From NCBI GenBank assembly GCA_022772675.1, contig JALEZW010000055.1:33631-97630 (forward strand): a DNA stretch of 64,000 bases, in the 5' to 3' direction. Of this stretch, positions 1 to 8,979 are shown piece after piece; within the stretch, counting starts at the first letter, position 1, and the number at the start of each line of letters is the position of its first letter. The position numbers and the translations under genes were made by a program. The notes under the pieces were generated by a model. That model was not told where the DNA came from, ran no database searches, and saw nothing but the letters and a program-made list of their open reading frames with translations. Source of the DNA: Agathobacter sp. GTDB taxonomy: Bacteria > Bacillota > Clostridia > Lachnospirales > Lachnospiraceae.

Positions 1-1
1 G

Positions 2-346
2 TTTGTAGTGACCAAGGGTCTGGACGGCTGTCTGTTCGTTTACTCCCAGGAGGAGTGGGCGAGAATCGAAGAAAGTCTCCGGGAAAAACCACTGACTTCC
101 AAAGATGCGAGAAAGTTCATGAGATTCTTTTTTGCAGGAGCAGCTACCTGCGAGGTGGACAAGCAGGGAAGAATTCTTCTTCCTGCAAATCTCAGGGAAT
201 ATGCAGGAATTGAGAAGGAAGTTGTTTCTGTGGGCGTATTCAGCCGTGTGGAAATCTGGAGCAAAGAGAGATACCAGGAGAACAACGACTTCGATGATAT
301 GGATGAAATTGCTGAGCATATGGCAGATCTGGGAATTACGATTTAA
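2..346 (+). CDS. mraZ: Transcriptional regulator MraZ (5' truncated by window edge)
   Basis: DNA-binding regulator at the head of the division and cell-wall cluster, with two SpoVT/AbrB-type beta-barrel repeats. The frame is open to the first bases (F-V-V-T-K-G before the GTG the ORF track uses), so the true start lies outside the window and roughly the first 25-30 residues are missing. Visible family hallmarks are VTKGLDGCLFVY at the end of the first repeat and VDKQGRILLPANLREYAG in the second. It ends 12 bp before rsmH, the usual mraZ-mraW pair. In other bacteria MraZ represses its own operon; the operator region is not in this window. Confidence 0.93.
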   Translation, partial: FVVTKGLDGCLFVYSQEEWARIEESLREKPLTSKDARKFMRFFFAGAATCEVDKQGRILLPANLREYAGIEKEVVSVGVFSRVEIWSKERYQENNDFDDMDEIAEHMADLGITI

Positions 347-358
347 AGGAGCGTCCGG

Positions 359-1300
359 ATGGAATTTAAGCATACTTCGGTATTGTTAGAGGAGACAATT
401 GAACAGCTGCATATTAAACCGGACGGGATTTATGTGGACGGCACCCTGGGAGGCGGCGGACATTCTTTTGAAATCTGTAAGAGACTTACCACCGGAAGAC
501 TGATCGGCATCGATCAGGATGAGGATGCCATTGCAGCGGCGACTGAGAGACTAAAACCTTACAAAGATTGTGTGACCATTGTGCGGAGCAATTACGCACA
601 GATGGCTGAAGTGCTTCATGATCTGGGAATCCACAGTGTAGATGGAATTATTTTGGACCTTGGAGTTTCCTCTTTTCAGCTGGACACTCCGGAGCGCGGC
701 TTTACATACAGAAGCGAGGATGCCCCTCTTGACATGCGGATGGACAGGCGTCAGAGGATGACTGCCCATGATATTGTAAATAACTACAGTGAGTCGGAGC
801 TGTACCGGATCATAAGAGATTACGGGGAGGACCGTTTCGCTAAGAATATTGCAAAGCATATCGTGCAGGCGAGAAAAGAAAAGCCCATAGAGACAACGGG
901 AGAGCTTAATGCCATTATCCGTGGTGCAATTCCCATGAAAGTGCAGGCAACAGGCGGACATCCTTCTAAGAGAACCTATCAGGCAATCCGTATTGAGTTA
1001 AATCATGAACTGGATGTACTTCGTGATAATCTGGATACGATGATTGACCTGTTAAATGATGGTGGAAGAATCTGCATCATTACCTTCCACTCATTGGAAG
1101 ATAAGATCGTAAAATCCAATTTCAAGAAAAACGAAAATCCATGTATCTGCCCCAGTAATTTTCCGGTTTGTGTATGTGGGAAGAAATCAAAGGGACATGT
1201 GGTGGGGCGGAAACCAATTCTCCCCTCCCAGGAGGAATTAGAGAGAAACAGCAGATCCAAAAGTGCGAAATTACGTGTATTTGAGAGAATGACAGAATAA
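359..1300 (+). CDS. rsmH: 16S rRNA (cytosine(1402)-N(4))-methyltransferase
   Basis: SAM-dependent methyltransferase (MraW/RsmH) acting on C1402 in the decoding centre of 16S rRNA. The 313-aa length is typical. The N-terminal HTSVLLEE motif and the SAM-binding [10 protein letters not shown] loop (about residues 28-37) are intact, followed by [27 protein letters not shown] and [10 protein letters not shown], all family signatures. A C-terminal cysteine group ([13 protein letters not shown]) is also present, as is common in Firmicutes. It lies between mraZ and ftsL and is probably co-transcribed with them. Confidence 0.97.
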   Translation: MEFKHTSVLLEETIEQLHIKPDGIYVDGTLGGGGHSFEICKRLTTGRLIGIDQDEDAIAAATERLKPYKDCVTIVRSNYAQMAEVLHDLGIHSVDGIILDLGVSSFQLDTPERGFTYRSEDAPLDMRMDRRQRMTAHDIVNNYSESELYRIIRDYGEDRFAKNIAKHIVQARKEKPIETTGELNAIIRGAIPMKVQATGGHPSKRTYQAIRIELNHELDVLRDNLDTMIDLLNDGGRICIITFHSLEDKIVKSNFKKNENPCICPSNFPVCVCGKKSKGHVVGRKPILPSQEELERNSRSKSAKLRVFERMTE

Positions 1301-1326
1301 ATTGAGGCGGAAAGAAGGAAAGCAGT

Positions 1327-1794
1327 ATGACGAAAAACTATTACATAAATGGAAATACCGTAAGGGAACTGGATTCGCCGGTTCGAGGAGGGAGAAAAAC
1401 AAGAGAAGAAATTGAGGAGACCAGACGCCGGAAAAACAGGAGAAATGCCATTCGCAGAAACAGACAGCGTGCCATGGAAATGAACCGGGGCTTTGTTGTG
1501 TTTCTGACAGTCTGCGTACTTGTTACCGCTTTTACCGCAGCTGCCTTTGTACAATTACAGGCACAGATGACAAACCATATGAGGAATGTTGCAAATCTTG
1601 AAAGCCAGGTTATTGATCTTCGTGCGGACAATGATGTGCGCTACAAGAAGCTGACAACCTCCGTGGATTTAAACCATATCAAAAAAGTTGCAATGAAAGA
1701 GCTGGGAATGTCTTACCCTTCTAAGGATCAAGTGGTATACTATACTGTAGATAATAACAATTTCATGGATCAGTATGAGGATATCCCGAAATAA
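1327..1794 (+). CDS. ftsL: Septum formation initiator / FtsL-like protein
   Basis: Small bitopic membrane protein (155 aa) in the position normally held by ftsL. It has a strongly basic cytoplasmic N-terminus (about residues 18-55, many RRKNRR-type runs), one membrane segment (GFVVFLTVCVLVTAFTAAAF, about 55-75), then an extracytoplasmic coiled-coil stretch (MRNVANLESQVIDLRADND). FtsL pairs with DivIB and DivIC/FtsB and recruits the FtsW-PBP synthase to the septum. Sequence conservation in this family is low, so the call rests on topology, size and position between rsmH and a class B PBP. Confidence 0.82.
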   Translation: MTKNYYINGNTVRELDSPVRGGRKTREEIEETRRRKNRRNAIRRNRQRAMEMNRGFVVFLTVCVLVTAFTAAAFVQLQAQMTNHMRNVANLESQVIDLRADNDVRYKKLTTSVDLNHIKKVAMKELGMSYPSKDQVVYYTVDNNNFMDQYEDIPK

Positions 1795-1806
1795 CAGGAG
1801 TAAGAC

Positions 1807-3765
1807 GTGAAGAGAAGAAAGAAAAAGAAACCGGTACAGAAATTCAGAGGGTATATGCGCACAAAGCTTATGGCACTGTTTTTGATCTTAAGTGCAGCAC
1901 TTTGTTTTCTGATTGGAAGAATTACCTGGATAGAACATAAAAATGGGGCGGCCTACGAAAAGAAGGTCCTGTCGATGCAGTCATACGACAGCAAGACAAT
2001 CCCGTACCAGAGAGGCGATATTGTGGATCGTTCCGGTACGGTTCTTGCTACGAGTGTGGCTGTTTATAATGTAATTTTGGACTGTACAGTGGTAAATGAC
2101 AAAGAGGAGTATTTAGAGCCTACGCTACAGGCACTTACCAGCTGTTTCCCGGAGCTTAAGGAAAGCGAGATCAGGGATATCATCAGGACGAAAAAGGACA
2201 GCCGCTATGTGGTTCTTGCAAAAAAGGTGCCTTATGAGGAGGTACAGCCCTTTATTGAACTGCAGGATAAGGTGGATAAAAAGGGCGTGAAGGTCAACCC
2301 GGATATAAAGGGAGTCTGGTTTGAAAAAGAGTACCAGAGAGAGTATCCCTACAATTCCCTGGCAGCATCCGTGATTGGATTTACCTCTGCCGGAAATGTG
2401 GGAACCACAGGTCTTGAAAATTATTATAACAGCACCTTAAATGGAGTGAACGGCAGAGAATACGGGTATCTGGATTCCGACAGTGATTTTGAGAAGACAG
2501 TCATTGCAGCCAGGGACGGCGATACCATTGTTACTTCCATTGATGTCAATATCCAGTCAATCGTAGAAAAGAAGATTGAGGAATTTAATAAGAAATATAA
2601 AGACAATTACTTTAAAGACGATGGAAGTGTGAATACCTCTGTCATTGTGATGAATCCCAATAACGGGGAGATTTTAGCCATGGCAGACTATCCGTTTTTT
2701 GATCTGAACAATCCAAGAGATCTTACAGGCATTTATTCTGAGAGTCAGATTGAAAAAATGTCGGATGATGACAAAATGAATGCGTTAAATGAGTTGTGGC
2801 AGAACTTCTGTGTAACGGCAACCTATGAGCCCGGTTCGGTACAAAAGCCTTTTACTGTAGCGGCAGGACTGGATACCGGAACCATAAATGACAAGATGAC
2901 CTTTGTCTGTGATGGAGGAGAACAGTTTGACCGCTGGGTCAGATGCGTTAACAAAAACGGACACGGTGTTGAGACAGTGAGAAAGACTCTTATGGATTCC
3001 TGTAACGATGCCATTATGCAGATGACCTATAAAATTGGAAAGAAAAATTTCTCCACTTATCAGGCAAATTTCGGTTTTGGCCAGAAGACGGGAATCGACC
3101 TTCCGGGTGAGCCTAACACCTCTTCTTTGATTTATAAGGAAGAAGATATGAAGCCGGTAGATCTGGCAACAAACGCATTTGGTCAGAACTATAACTGTAC
3201 CATGATACAGATGGCATCCGCTTTTTCGTCTCTTATAAATGGCGGAACTTATTATCAGCCCCATGTAGTGACGAGAGTTACAGATGCTTCCGGCAATACG
3301 ATTTCCACAGTGGAACCCAAGGCGGTAAAGCAGACCGTTTCCCAAAGCACCAGTGATCAGATAAGGGATTATCTCTACAGTGTAGTCAGCGAAGGAACCG
3401 GCGGGACCGCAAAAGTGGATGGTTATTCCATGGGTGGAAAAACCGGAACTGCGGAAAAACTGCCGCGAAAAAACCATAAGTATCTTGTGTCTTTTATGGG
3501 CTTTGCACCATATGAAAATCCCCAGCTTGTGATTTACTGCACAGTAAATGAGCCCAATGCAAAGGACGAGGCCCACAGCTATTTCGCCCAGAACATTACA
3601 AGAGAAATTCTTAAGGAAGTTCTTCCGTATATGAATATCTATCCGGATGAGAAGAAGACCGGTAAAAACAAAGGGCTGGATGTTACTGGAGAAAATGCCC
3701 AGTACACCGGAAAGAATGACGGAACTGCCTCCAGAGACGGGGAGAAAAAGAAAGAGACGGAGTAA
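1807..3765 (+). CDS. Class B penicillin-binding protein (FtsI/SpoVD type), first of two
   Basis: Peptidoglycan D,D-transpeptidase of 652 aa starting at GTG with AGGAG upstream. It has a basic cytoplasmic tail, one membrane anchor (about 20-40), a PBP dimerisation domain (RGDIVDRSG near 70) and a transpeptidase domain with all three active-site motifs: SVQK (S344), SCN (398-400) and KTGT (545-548). No PASTA domain follows; the C-terminus is a hydrophilic Lys/Glu/Gly tail. It lies next to ftsL and upstream of a second class B PBP. One of the pair probably serves vegetative septation and the other spore cortex synthesis (SpoVD role), but the sequence does not say which. Confidence 0.93.
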   Translation: MKRRKKKKPVQKFRGYMRTKLMALFLILSAALCFLIGRITWIEHKNGAAYEKKVLSMQSYDSKTIPYQRGDIVDRSGTVLATSVAVYNVILDCTVVNDKEEYLEPTLQALTSCFPELKESEIRDIIRTKKDSRYVVLAKKVPYEEVQPFIELQDKVDKKGVKVNPDIKGVWFEKEYQREYPYNSLAASVIGFTSAGNVGTTGLENYYNSTLNGVNGREYGYLDSDSDFEKTVIAARDGDTIVTSIDVNIQSIVEKKIEEFNKKYKDNYFKDDGSVNTSVIVMNPNNGEILAMADYPFFDLNNPRDLTGIYSESQIEKMSDDDKMNALNELWQNFCVTATYEPGSVQKPFTVAAGLDTGTINDKMTFVCDGGEQFDRWVRCVNKNGHGVETVRKTLMDSCNDAIMQMTYKIGKKNFSTYQANFGFGQKTGIDLPGEPNTSSLIYKEEDMKPVDLATNAFGQNYNCTMIQMASAFSSLINGGTYYQPHVVTRVTDASGNTISTVEPKAVKQTVSQSTSDQIRDYLYSVVSEGTGGTAKVDGYSMGGKTGTAEKLPRKNHKYLVSFMGFAPYENPQLVIYCTVNEPNAKDEAHSYFAQNITREILKEVLPYMNIYPDEKKTGKNKGLDVTGENAQYTGKNDGTASRDGEKKKETE

Positions 3766-3819
3766 TTAGGAATTGCCCCATTTTCATAAGCTGATAAAAA
3801 GAAGTTAAGCAGGCAGCAT

Positions 3820-5541
3820 ATGGAAAGGAATAAAACCTTTCACCGGAGAAAAATATGCGTAATTTTCTTTGTGGTGGCAGCGTGCGCCTTTGGCCTTATG
3901 GGAAGACTGGGATATCTGATGCTGGTGCGGGGGGATTATTATGCCACACTGGCAAAGGATTTACAGCAGCGGGAGAGAAAAATTAAAGCTGCACGCGGAA
4001 AAATTCTTGATAAAAACGGAGTGGTACTGGCAGGAAATAAATCTGTCTGTACCATTTCTGTTATCCATAATCAGATCAGGGATCCGGAGGCAGTCATTTC
4101 CATGCTCTGTAAGGAATTACATCTTCCGGAGGAAAAAGTAAGAAAGCGGGTGGAAAAATACTCTTCCATTGAGAGAATCAAAAGTAATGTGGACAAGGAA
4201 ACGGGAAACCGGATTCTTGCCTATGGATATGCCGGAGTTAAGGTGGATGAGGACTATAAGAGAGATTATCCTTATGATACCCTGGCCTCTAAGGTACTGG
4301 GGTTTACCGGAGGCGACAATCAGGGAATCATAGGACTGGAAAGTGTTTACGATACCTATCTGCAGGGAAAGGACGGGATGATTCTTACCACCACCGATGC
4401 AAGAGGGGTTGAGGTAGACAATGTGGGGGAGGAGCGGAGAGAGCCGGTCCCGGGAGATGATCTGGTTACCTCGCTGGATTACAATATCCAGATGTATGCC
4501 ATGCAGGCAGCAGAGAAGGCTTATCTGCAGAAAGAGGCAGATTCCGTCAGTATTATCGTGATGAATCCAAAGAATGGAGAGATTTCCGCCATGGTGGATT
4601 ATCCGGAATTTGATTTGAATGACCCCTTTGAGCTGACAGAGGAATATAAGGAATATAAAGGAACTGAGAAGGAACAGGATGCCTGCAATCAGATGTGGAG
4701 AAATAAATGCATCAACGATACCTATGAGCCGGGTTCTACCTTTAAGGTGATTACTGCAGCGGCAGCCCTGGAAGAACATGTGGTTTCTTTGGAGGATCAT
4801 TTTAACTGTCCGGGATATATCGTGGTGGAGGACAGAAGAATCCGCTGTCATAAAACAACAGGGCATGGATCTGAAACCTTTGTACAGGGAATTGAAAATT
4901 CCTGCAACCCGGTGTTTATCAACGTGGGACTCAGACTTGGGGCAGACCGGTTTTATCACTATTTTGAGCAGTTTGGCCTGCTGGGAAAGACCGGGATTGA
5001 CCTTCCCGGTGAGGCGGCCACCATTATGCACAAGAAAGAAAATATCGGGCTGGTGGAGCTGGCCACGGTTTCTTTTGGCCAATCCTTTCAGATTACTCCG
5101 ATTCAGCTTGCCACAACGATTTCCTCCATTATAAATGGCGGGAACCGCGTGACACCCCATCTGGGAGTAAGGGTTTTGGATGGGGACAAAAATATTGTAA
5201 AAACCTTTGATTACGGAGCAAAAGAGGGCGTGTGCAGTACAGAAACCTCCGAAACGATGCGTAATCTTCTGGAAAAAGTGGTTTCCGAGGGCGGTGGAAA
5301 CAAGGCTTACATCGAAGGTTATAAAATAGGAGGAAAGACTGCTACCTCCCAGACACTGCCCCGTTCTGCACACCGTTACATCTCTTCCTTTATGGGATTT
5401 GCCCCTGCAGATGACCCGCAGGTTCTGGTGCTTGTCATCATTCGAAATCCCACGGGGGTTTATTATGGAGGAACCATTGCAGCTCCGGTTGCAAAGGAAA
5501 TATTTGAAAACATACTGCCTTATCTTGAATTAGGGGAGTAA
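3820..5541 (+). CDS. Class B penicillin-binding protein, second of two, with KTA active-site variant
   Basis: A 573-aa transpeptidase with an N-terminal anchor (about residues 12-35), the dimerisation-domain ARGKILDKNG motif, STFK (S306, K309) and SCN (361-363). The third catalytic motif reads K-T-A-T (506-509) instead of the usual K-T-G-T, from codons AAG ACT GCT ACC. Without the C-terminal tail of its upstream neighbour it is a paralogue of about the same architecture. The gap from the first PBP is 54 bp with only a weak ribosome site. murE and mraY, which often follow here, are absent and murD comes next. Assignment to spoVD or pbpB is open. Confidence 0.92.
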   Translation: MERNKTFHRRKICVIFFVVAACAFGLMGRLGYLMLVRGDYYATLAKDLQQRERKIKAARGKILDKNGVVLAGNKSVCTISVIHNQIRDPEAVISMLCKELHLPEEKVRKRVEKYSSIERIKSNVDKETGNRILAYGYAGVKVDEDYKRDYPYDTLASKVLGFTGGDNQGIIGLESVYDTYLQGKDGMILTTTDARGVEVDNVGEERREPVPGDDLVTSLDYNIQMYAMQAAEKAYLQKEADSVSIIVMNPKNGEISAMVDYPEFDLNDPFELTEEYKEYKGTEKEQDACNQMWRNKCINDTYEPGSTFKVITAAAALEEHVVSLEDHFNCPGYIVVEDRRIRCHKTTGHGSETFVQGIENSCNPVFINVGLRLGADRFYHYFEQFGLLGKTGIDLPGEAATIMHKKENIGLVELATVSFGQSFQITPIQLATTISSIINGGNRVTPHLGVRVLDGDKNIVKTFDYGAKEGVCSTETSETMRNLLEKVVSEGGGNKAYIEGYKIGGKTATSQTLPRSAHRYISSFMGFAPADDPQVLVLVIIRNPTGVYYGGTIAAPVAKEIFENILPYLELGE

Positions 5542-5594
5542 ATCACGTATACTTATTTCATGTTCCAAGGAATATATGAATGGAGGCTGATAAA

Positions 5595-6956
5595 ATGAAA
5601 ATAGAAGATAAGAAGGTTTTAGTAGTTGGCGCAGGAAAAAGTGGAATTGCCGCTGCAGAACTTTTACTGGAAAAACAGGTAGAAACTGTTTTGTATGATG
5701 GAAATAAAGATTTTAACATAGAACAGCTGTATGAGAAAGAGCCAAAGTTAAAGGGGGTTCCGGTTTTACTGGGAGAACTCTCAGATGAACAGCTGCGGGA
5801 ATTTGATATTGCTGTATTAAGCCCGGGTGTTCCGACAGATTTACCGGTTGTAGACCGGATGCGGGCCATGAATGTTGCAATCTCTGGAGAGATTGAGCTT
5901 GCTTACTCTTTTGCAAAGGGAAAGCTTGCCGCAATAACCGGAACAAACGGGAAAACAACCACCACGGCACTGACCGGGGAAATCATGAAAAGCTATTTTG
6001 AGGACGTCCGTGTGGTGGGGAATATTGGAATCCCTTATACGAATGAAGCGGCAACCATGACGGAAGATACTGTGACCGTTGCGGAAATTTCAAGTTTTCA
6101 GCTGGAGACAATCCACGACTTTCATCCGAATGTTTCTGCAATTTTAAATATCACACCGGATCATTTAAACCGTCACCACACCATGGACTGCTATATTAAG
6201 ACGAAAGAGAACATTACGAAAAACCAGACAAAAGATGAGGTTTGCGTATTAAATTATGAGGATGAACAGCTTCGCAGCTTCGGTGAGAGTGCCGGGGTCC
6301 GCGTTGTGTGGTTCAGCAGCGGGAGAAAATTAAAGGATGGATTTTATCTGGAGGGAGAGGACATCTATTATGCAGTAGATGGAACAAACCGGCATGTGAT
6401 CAATGTCAATGACTTAAATCTGCTGGGACGCCATAATTATGAGAACGTGATGGCAGCCTGCGCCATAGCTGTTAATTTTGGGGTTCCCATGGATAAAATC
6501 GTGGAGGTATTAAAACGCTTTAAGGCAGTTGAACACAGAATCGAGTATGTGACCGAGAAGCGGGGTGTGAAATTCTATAATGACTCCAAGGGAACCAATC
6601 CGGATGCAGCCATACAGGGAATCCGTGCCATGAACCGTCCGACTCTTTTAATCGGCGGCGGCTATGATAAGCAGTCGGAGTATGACGAGTGGATCGAGGC
6701 ATTTGATGGAAAGGTGAAAAAGCTTGTACTGATCGGTCAGACAGCAGAGAAAATTGAGACCTGTGCCCATCGCCATGGATTTATGGATACTGTAAAATGT
6801 GAAACCTTTGAGGAGGCAGTTCATTATTGTTATGACCACGCTGAGGCAGGAGATGCAGTACTTCTTTCTCCGGCCTGTGCCAGCTGGGGAATGTTCCCGA
6901 ACTATGAGGAGCGTGGAAGAATCTTTAAAGAAATTGTGCGTGGATTAGAGGAGTAG
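5595..6956 (+). CDS. murD: UDP-N-acetylmuramoylalanine--D-glutamate ligase
   Basis: Cytoplasmic Mur ligase that adds D-glutamate to UDP-MurNAc-L-Ala. The ORF track start at 5580 would overlap the GGAGG at 5582-5586; ATG 5595 sits 8 bases after it and gives MKIEDKKVLVVGAGKSG, the expected N-terminal Rossmann start. The ATP loop ITGTNGKTTTTAL (near residue 115), the ITPDHLNRH segment, the EHRIE motif, NDSKGTN and the C-terminal LSPACASWGMFPNYEERG are intact. Length of 453 aa is normal. ftsW follows after 6 bp. Confidence 0.97.
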   Translation: MKIEDKKVLVVGAGKSGIAAAELLLEKQVETVLYDGNKDFNIEQLYEKEPKLKGVPVLLGELSDEQLREFDIAVLSPGVPTDLPVVDRMRAMNVAISGEIELAYSFAKGKLAAITGTNGKTTTTALTGEIMKSYFEDVRVVGNIGIPYTNEAATMTEDTVTVAEISSFQLETIHDFHPNVSAILNITPDHLNRHHTMDCYIKTKENITKNQTKDEVCVLNYEDEQLRSFGESAGVRVVWFSSGRKLKDGFYLEGEDIYYAVDGTNRHVINVNDLNLLGRHNYENVMAACAIAVNFGVPMDKIVEVLKRFKAVEHRIEYVTEKRGVKFYNDSKGTNPDAAIQGIRAMNRPTLLIGGGYDKQSEYDEWIEAFDGKVKKLVLIGQTAEKIETCAHRHGFMDTVKCETFEEAVHYCYDHAEAGDAVLLSPACASWGMFPNYEERGRIFKEIVRGLEE

Positions 6957-6962
6957 TGTTTC

Positions 6963-8090
6963 GTGTCGAGACGAGAGCGTGGAGAAAAGAAAACGACATA
7001 TTTTGACTATAACCTGCTTTTTATCATCATTTTCCTGTTGTGCTTCGGGCTGGTCATGCTGTTTAGCACCAGTTCCTACACATCAGCAAACAAGTACGGG
7101 GACAGCGCACATTACCTGAAACTGCAGCTCCGTAATATTGCAGTGGGGCTGATTCCCATGTATCTGTTTGCAAAAATTGACTACCACTTTTGGAAAAAAT
7201 TTGGTCTTTTCGCATACATAGCTTCTATTTTGCTCTGTGTGATGGTAATGCTTCCGATTCCCTTTCTGGTAAGAAGCTCCCATGGAAAAGCCAGATGGCT
7301 GAATTTAGGACCACTTAGTTTCCAGCCATCGGAGCTGGCAAAGCTTGCAGTAATCATTTTTCTTGCAATGCTTCTGGAGCGGATTCTCAAACAGCTGGAT
7401 CAGTTCCGGAATGTGATCAAGGTTATGTTAATGCTGATACCGTTATTTGTGGTGGTAGCCGTCAATAACTTAAGTACGGCCGTCATTATTTTTGCAATCG
7501 CAGGCTGTATGCTTTTTGTTGCAAGCCGGAAGGTCTGGCCTTTTGTGGGGATTGCAGGAGCCGGAGTGGGACTGATTGCCGTGTTTACTTTCTGCGTCGG
7601 ATACCGCAGCACCCGTGTAGATGCATGGCTGCATCCGGAGACGGCAGGAGATGCGGGACTTCAGCCGCTGATGGGGCTTTATGCCATCGGTTCCGGCAAA
7701 ATATTCGGAAAAGGATTAGGACAGAGTCTGCAGAAACTTGGAAATGTGCCGGAAGCACAGAATGATATGATCTTTTCCATTATCTGTGAGGAACTGGGAT
7801 TGTTTGGTGCAGTCTGTGTAATTCTTCTATATGTACTGTTGCTGTGGCGCATGATGGTAATCGCAAATAATGCTAAAGATCTGTATGGGGCTCTTCTGGT
7901 ATCCGGTATTATGTCCCACATGGCAATTCAGGTAATCTTAAATATCGCGGTTGTGACCAACACGATTCCAAACACAGGTGTAACCCTTCCCTTTATCAGC
8001 TATGGAGGAACCTCACTGGTGTTCCTTATGGCGGAGATGGGGCTGGCCCTTAGTGTGTCCAGGGGAATACATTTAGATTCGATCAGGTGA
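6963..8090 (+). CDS. ftsW: Peptidoglycan glycosyltransferase FtsW/RodA/SpoVE family
   Basis: SEDS-family polytopic lipid II polymerase of 375 aa with about ten membrane segments. Family signatures are visible: RWLNLGPLSFQPSELAKLA, a large extracytoplasmic loop before GLYAIGSGKIFGKGLGQS, the EAQNDMIFSIICEELGLFG stretch and the C-terminal TGVTLPFISYGGTSL. It pairs with a class B PBP to make septal or cortex peptidoglycan. GTG start. Position between murD and divIB matches ftsW/spoVE; murG, often found here, is absent. Whether it is the vegetative FtsW or the sporulation SpoVE cannot be told. Confidence 0.93.
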   Translation: MSRRERGEKKTTYFDYNLLFIIIFLLCFGLVMLFSTSSYTSANKYGDSAHYLKLQLRNIAVGLIPMYLFAKIDYHFWKKFGLFAYIASILLCVMVMLPIPFLVRSSHGKARWLNLGPLSFQPSELAKLAVIIFLAMLLERILKQLDQFRNVIKVMLMLIPLFVVVAVNNLSTAVIIFAIAGCMLFVASRKVWPFVGIAGAGVGLIAVFTFCVGYRSTRVDAWLHPETAGDAGLQPLMGLYAIGSGKIFGKGLGQSLQKLGNVPEAQNDMIFSIICEELGLFGAVCVILLYVLLLWRMMVIANNAKDLYGALLVSGIMSHMAIQVILNIAVVTNTIPNTGVTLPFISYGGTSLVFLMAEMGLALSVSRGIHLDSIR

Positions 8091-8094
8091 CGAA

Positions 8095-8868
8095 ATGATT
8101 AAAGAAGAGAGAAGAAAGGCAAAAAAGCGAAAAAATATTCTGCAGACCATACTTGCGGTGCTGATTGTGATTGCTTTTTGCGTGGTAATTGTTCTGACCG
8201 TTTTTAAGGTAAAACATGTGGAGGTGGAGGGAAATAAGCTCTATGATTCCAAGGTGATCGAAAAGGCAGTGCTGAATGACGAATATTCCTGGAATTCCCT
8301 CTATGTTTTTTTGAAATATAAGTTTGTGGATTCGGATAAACTTCCCTTTGTGGATACGTTGGAGATCAGCTTAAAGAATCCCCGGACATTACATATCACA
8401 GTTTACGAGAAGGGTATCATGGGATATCTCTATGTGCCGTCCATTAGTAAAAATGCCTATTTTGATAAAGATGGAATTGTGGTGGAAACATCTTCCCGGG
8501 AGATTGAGGGGACACCGCAGATTCTCGGGATAGACTGTAAAAAGATTGTATTGTATGAGAAACTTCCCGTTCCCAAAGACCGCCTGCACGAACTTTTGGT
8601 GTTGACACAGGCACTGAAACGGAATAAACTGATTCCCGACAGTATTACCTATGGCGGGGCAGATGAACCGGAACTTTCCTATGATAAGGTTCGGGTGGAG
8701 ATGGGGTCTTTAAACCTGCTGACGCAAAAGGTGGAGCGGCTCTCCAGGCTTCTGCCGGAGGTTTCCGGGATGGAAGGAACACTACATTTAGAGAATTGGA
8801 CCGAAGAAACGACAAATATTGTGTTTGACAGAAAGAACGTTCCGAAAAAAGATGAGAAAAAATCATAA
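8095..8868 (+). CDS. divIB: Cell division protein DivIB/FtsQ
   Basis: Bitopic division protein (257 aa): short, very basic cytoplasmic N-terminus, a membrane segment (about residues 16-38), then a POTRA domain starting VKHVEVEGNKLYDSKVIEKAV and a beta domain. The KNPRTLHITVYEKGIMGYL segment is typical of the family. It links FtsL/DivIC to the septal synthase. It follows ftsW by 4 bp, consistent with translational coupling, and is the last gene before ftsZ. Confidence 0.9.
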   Translation: MIKEERRKAKKRKNILQTILAVLIVIAFCVVIVLTVFKVKHVEVEGNKLYDSKVIEKAVLNDEYSWNSLYVFLKYKFVDSDKLPFVDTLEISLKNPRTLHITVYEKGIMGYLYVPSISKNAYFDKDGIVVETSSREIEGTPQILGIDCKKIVLYEKLPVPKDRLHELLVLTQALKRNKLIPDSITYGGADEPELSYDKVRVEMGSLNLLTQKVERLSRLLPEVSGMEGTLHLENWTEETTNIVFDRKNVPKKDEKKS

Positions 8869-8875
8869 ATTCCTG

Positions 8876-8904
8876 TTGATTATTTGTGGGAAAAATTATA
8901 TTAT
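8876..8904 (+). promoter_or_regulatory. Sigma-A-type promoter for ftsZ
   Basis: TTGATT and TATTAT are separated by exactly 17 bases in the 111-bp gap upstream of ftsZ. This gives ftsZ an independent promoter beside read-through from the division cluster. Confidence 0.6.
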
Positions 8905-8922
8905 AGACTATAAGAGTGTACA

Positions 8923-8943
8923 TGAAACATGAAAAATGTTTCA
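8923..8943 (+). other. Leader hairpin upstream of ftsZ
   Basis: A perfect 8-bp inverted repeat, TGAAACAT and ATGTTTCA, with a 5-base loop, lies between the ftsZ promoter and the ribosome site GAGGAGG. There is no T-run, so it is not a terminator; it could stabilise the mRNA or be a protein-binding site. Confidence 0.4.
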
Positions 8944-8979
8944 CAAAGCACAGGGCTTTAGGAAAGAGGAGGAAGAACC

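Noticed and set aside
4117-5373. 418-aa minus-strand ORF opposite the second PBP gene
   Set aside because: Lies wholly antisense to a gene with clear motifs; its translation shows no recognisable domain and is a shadow.
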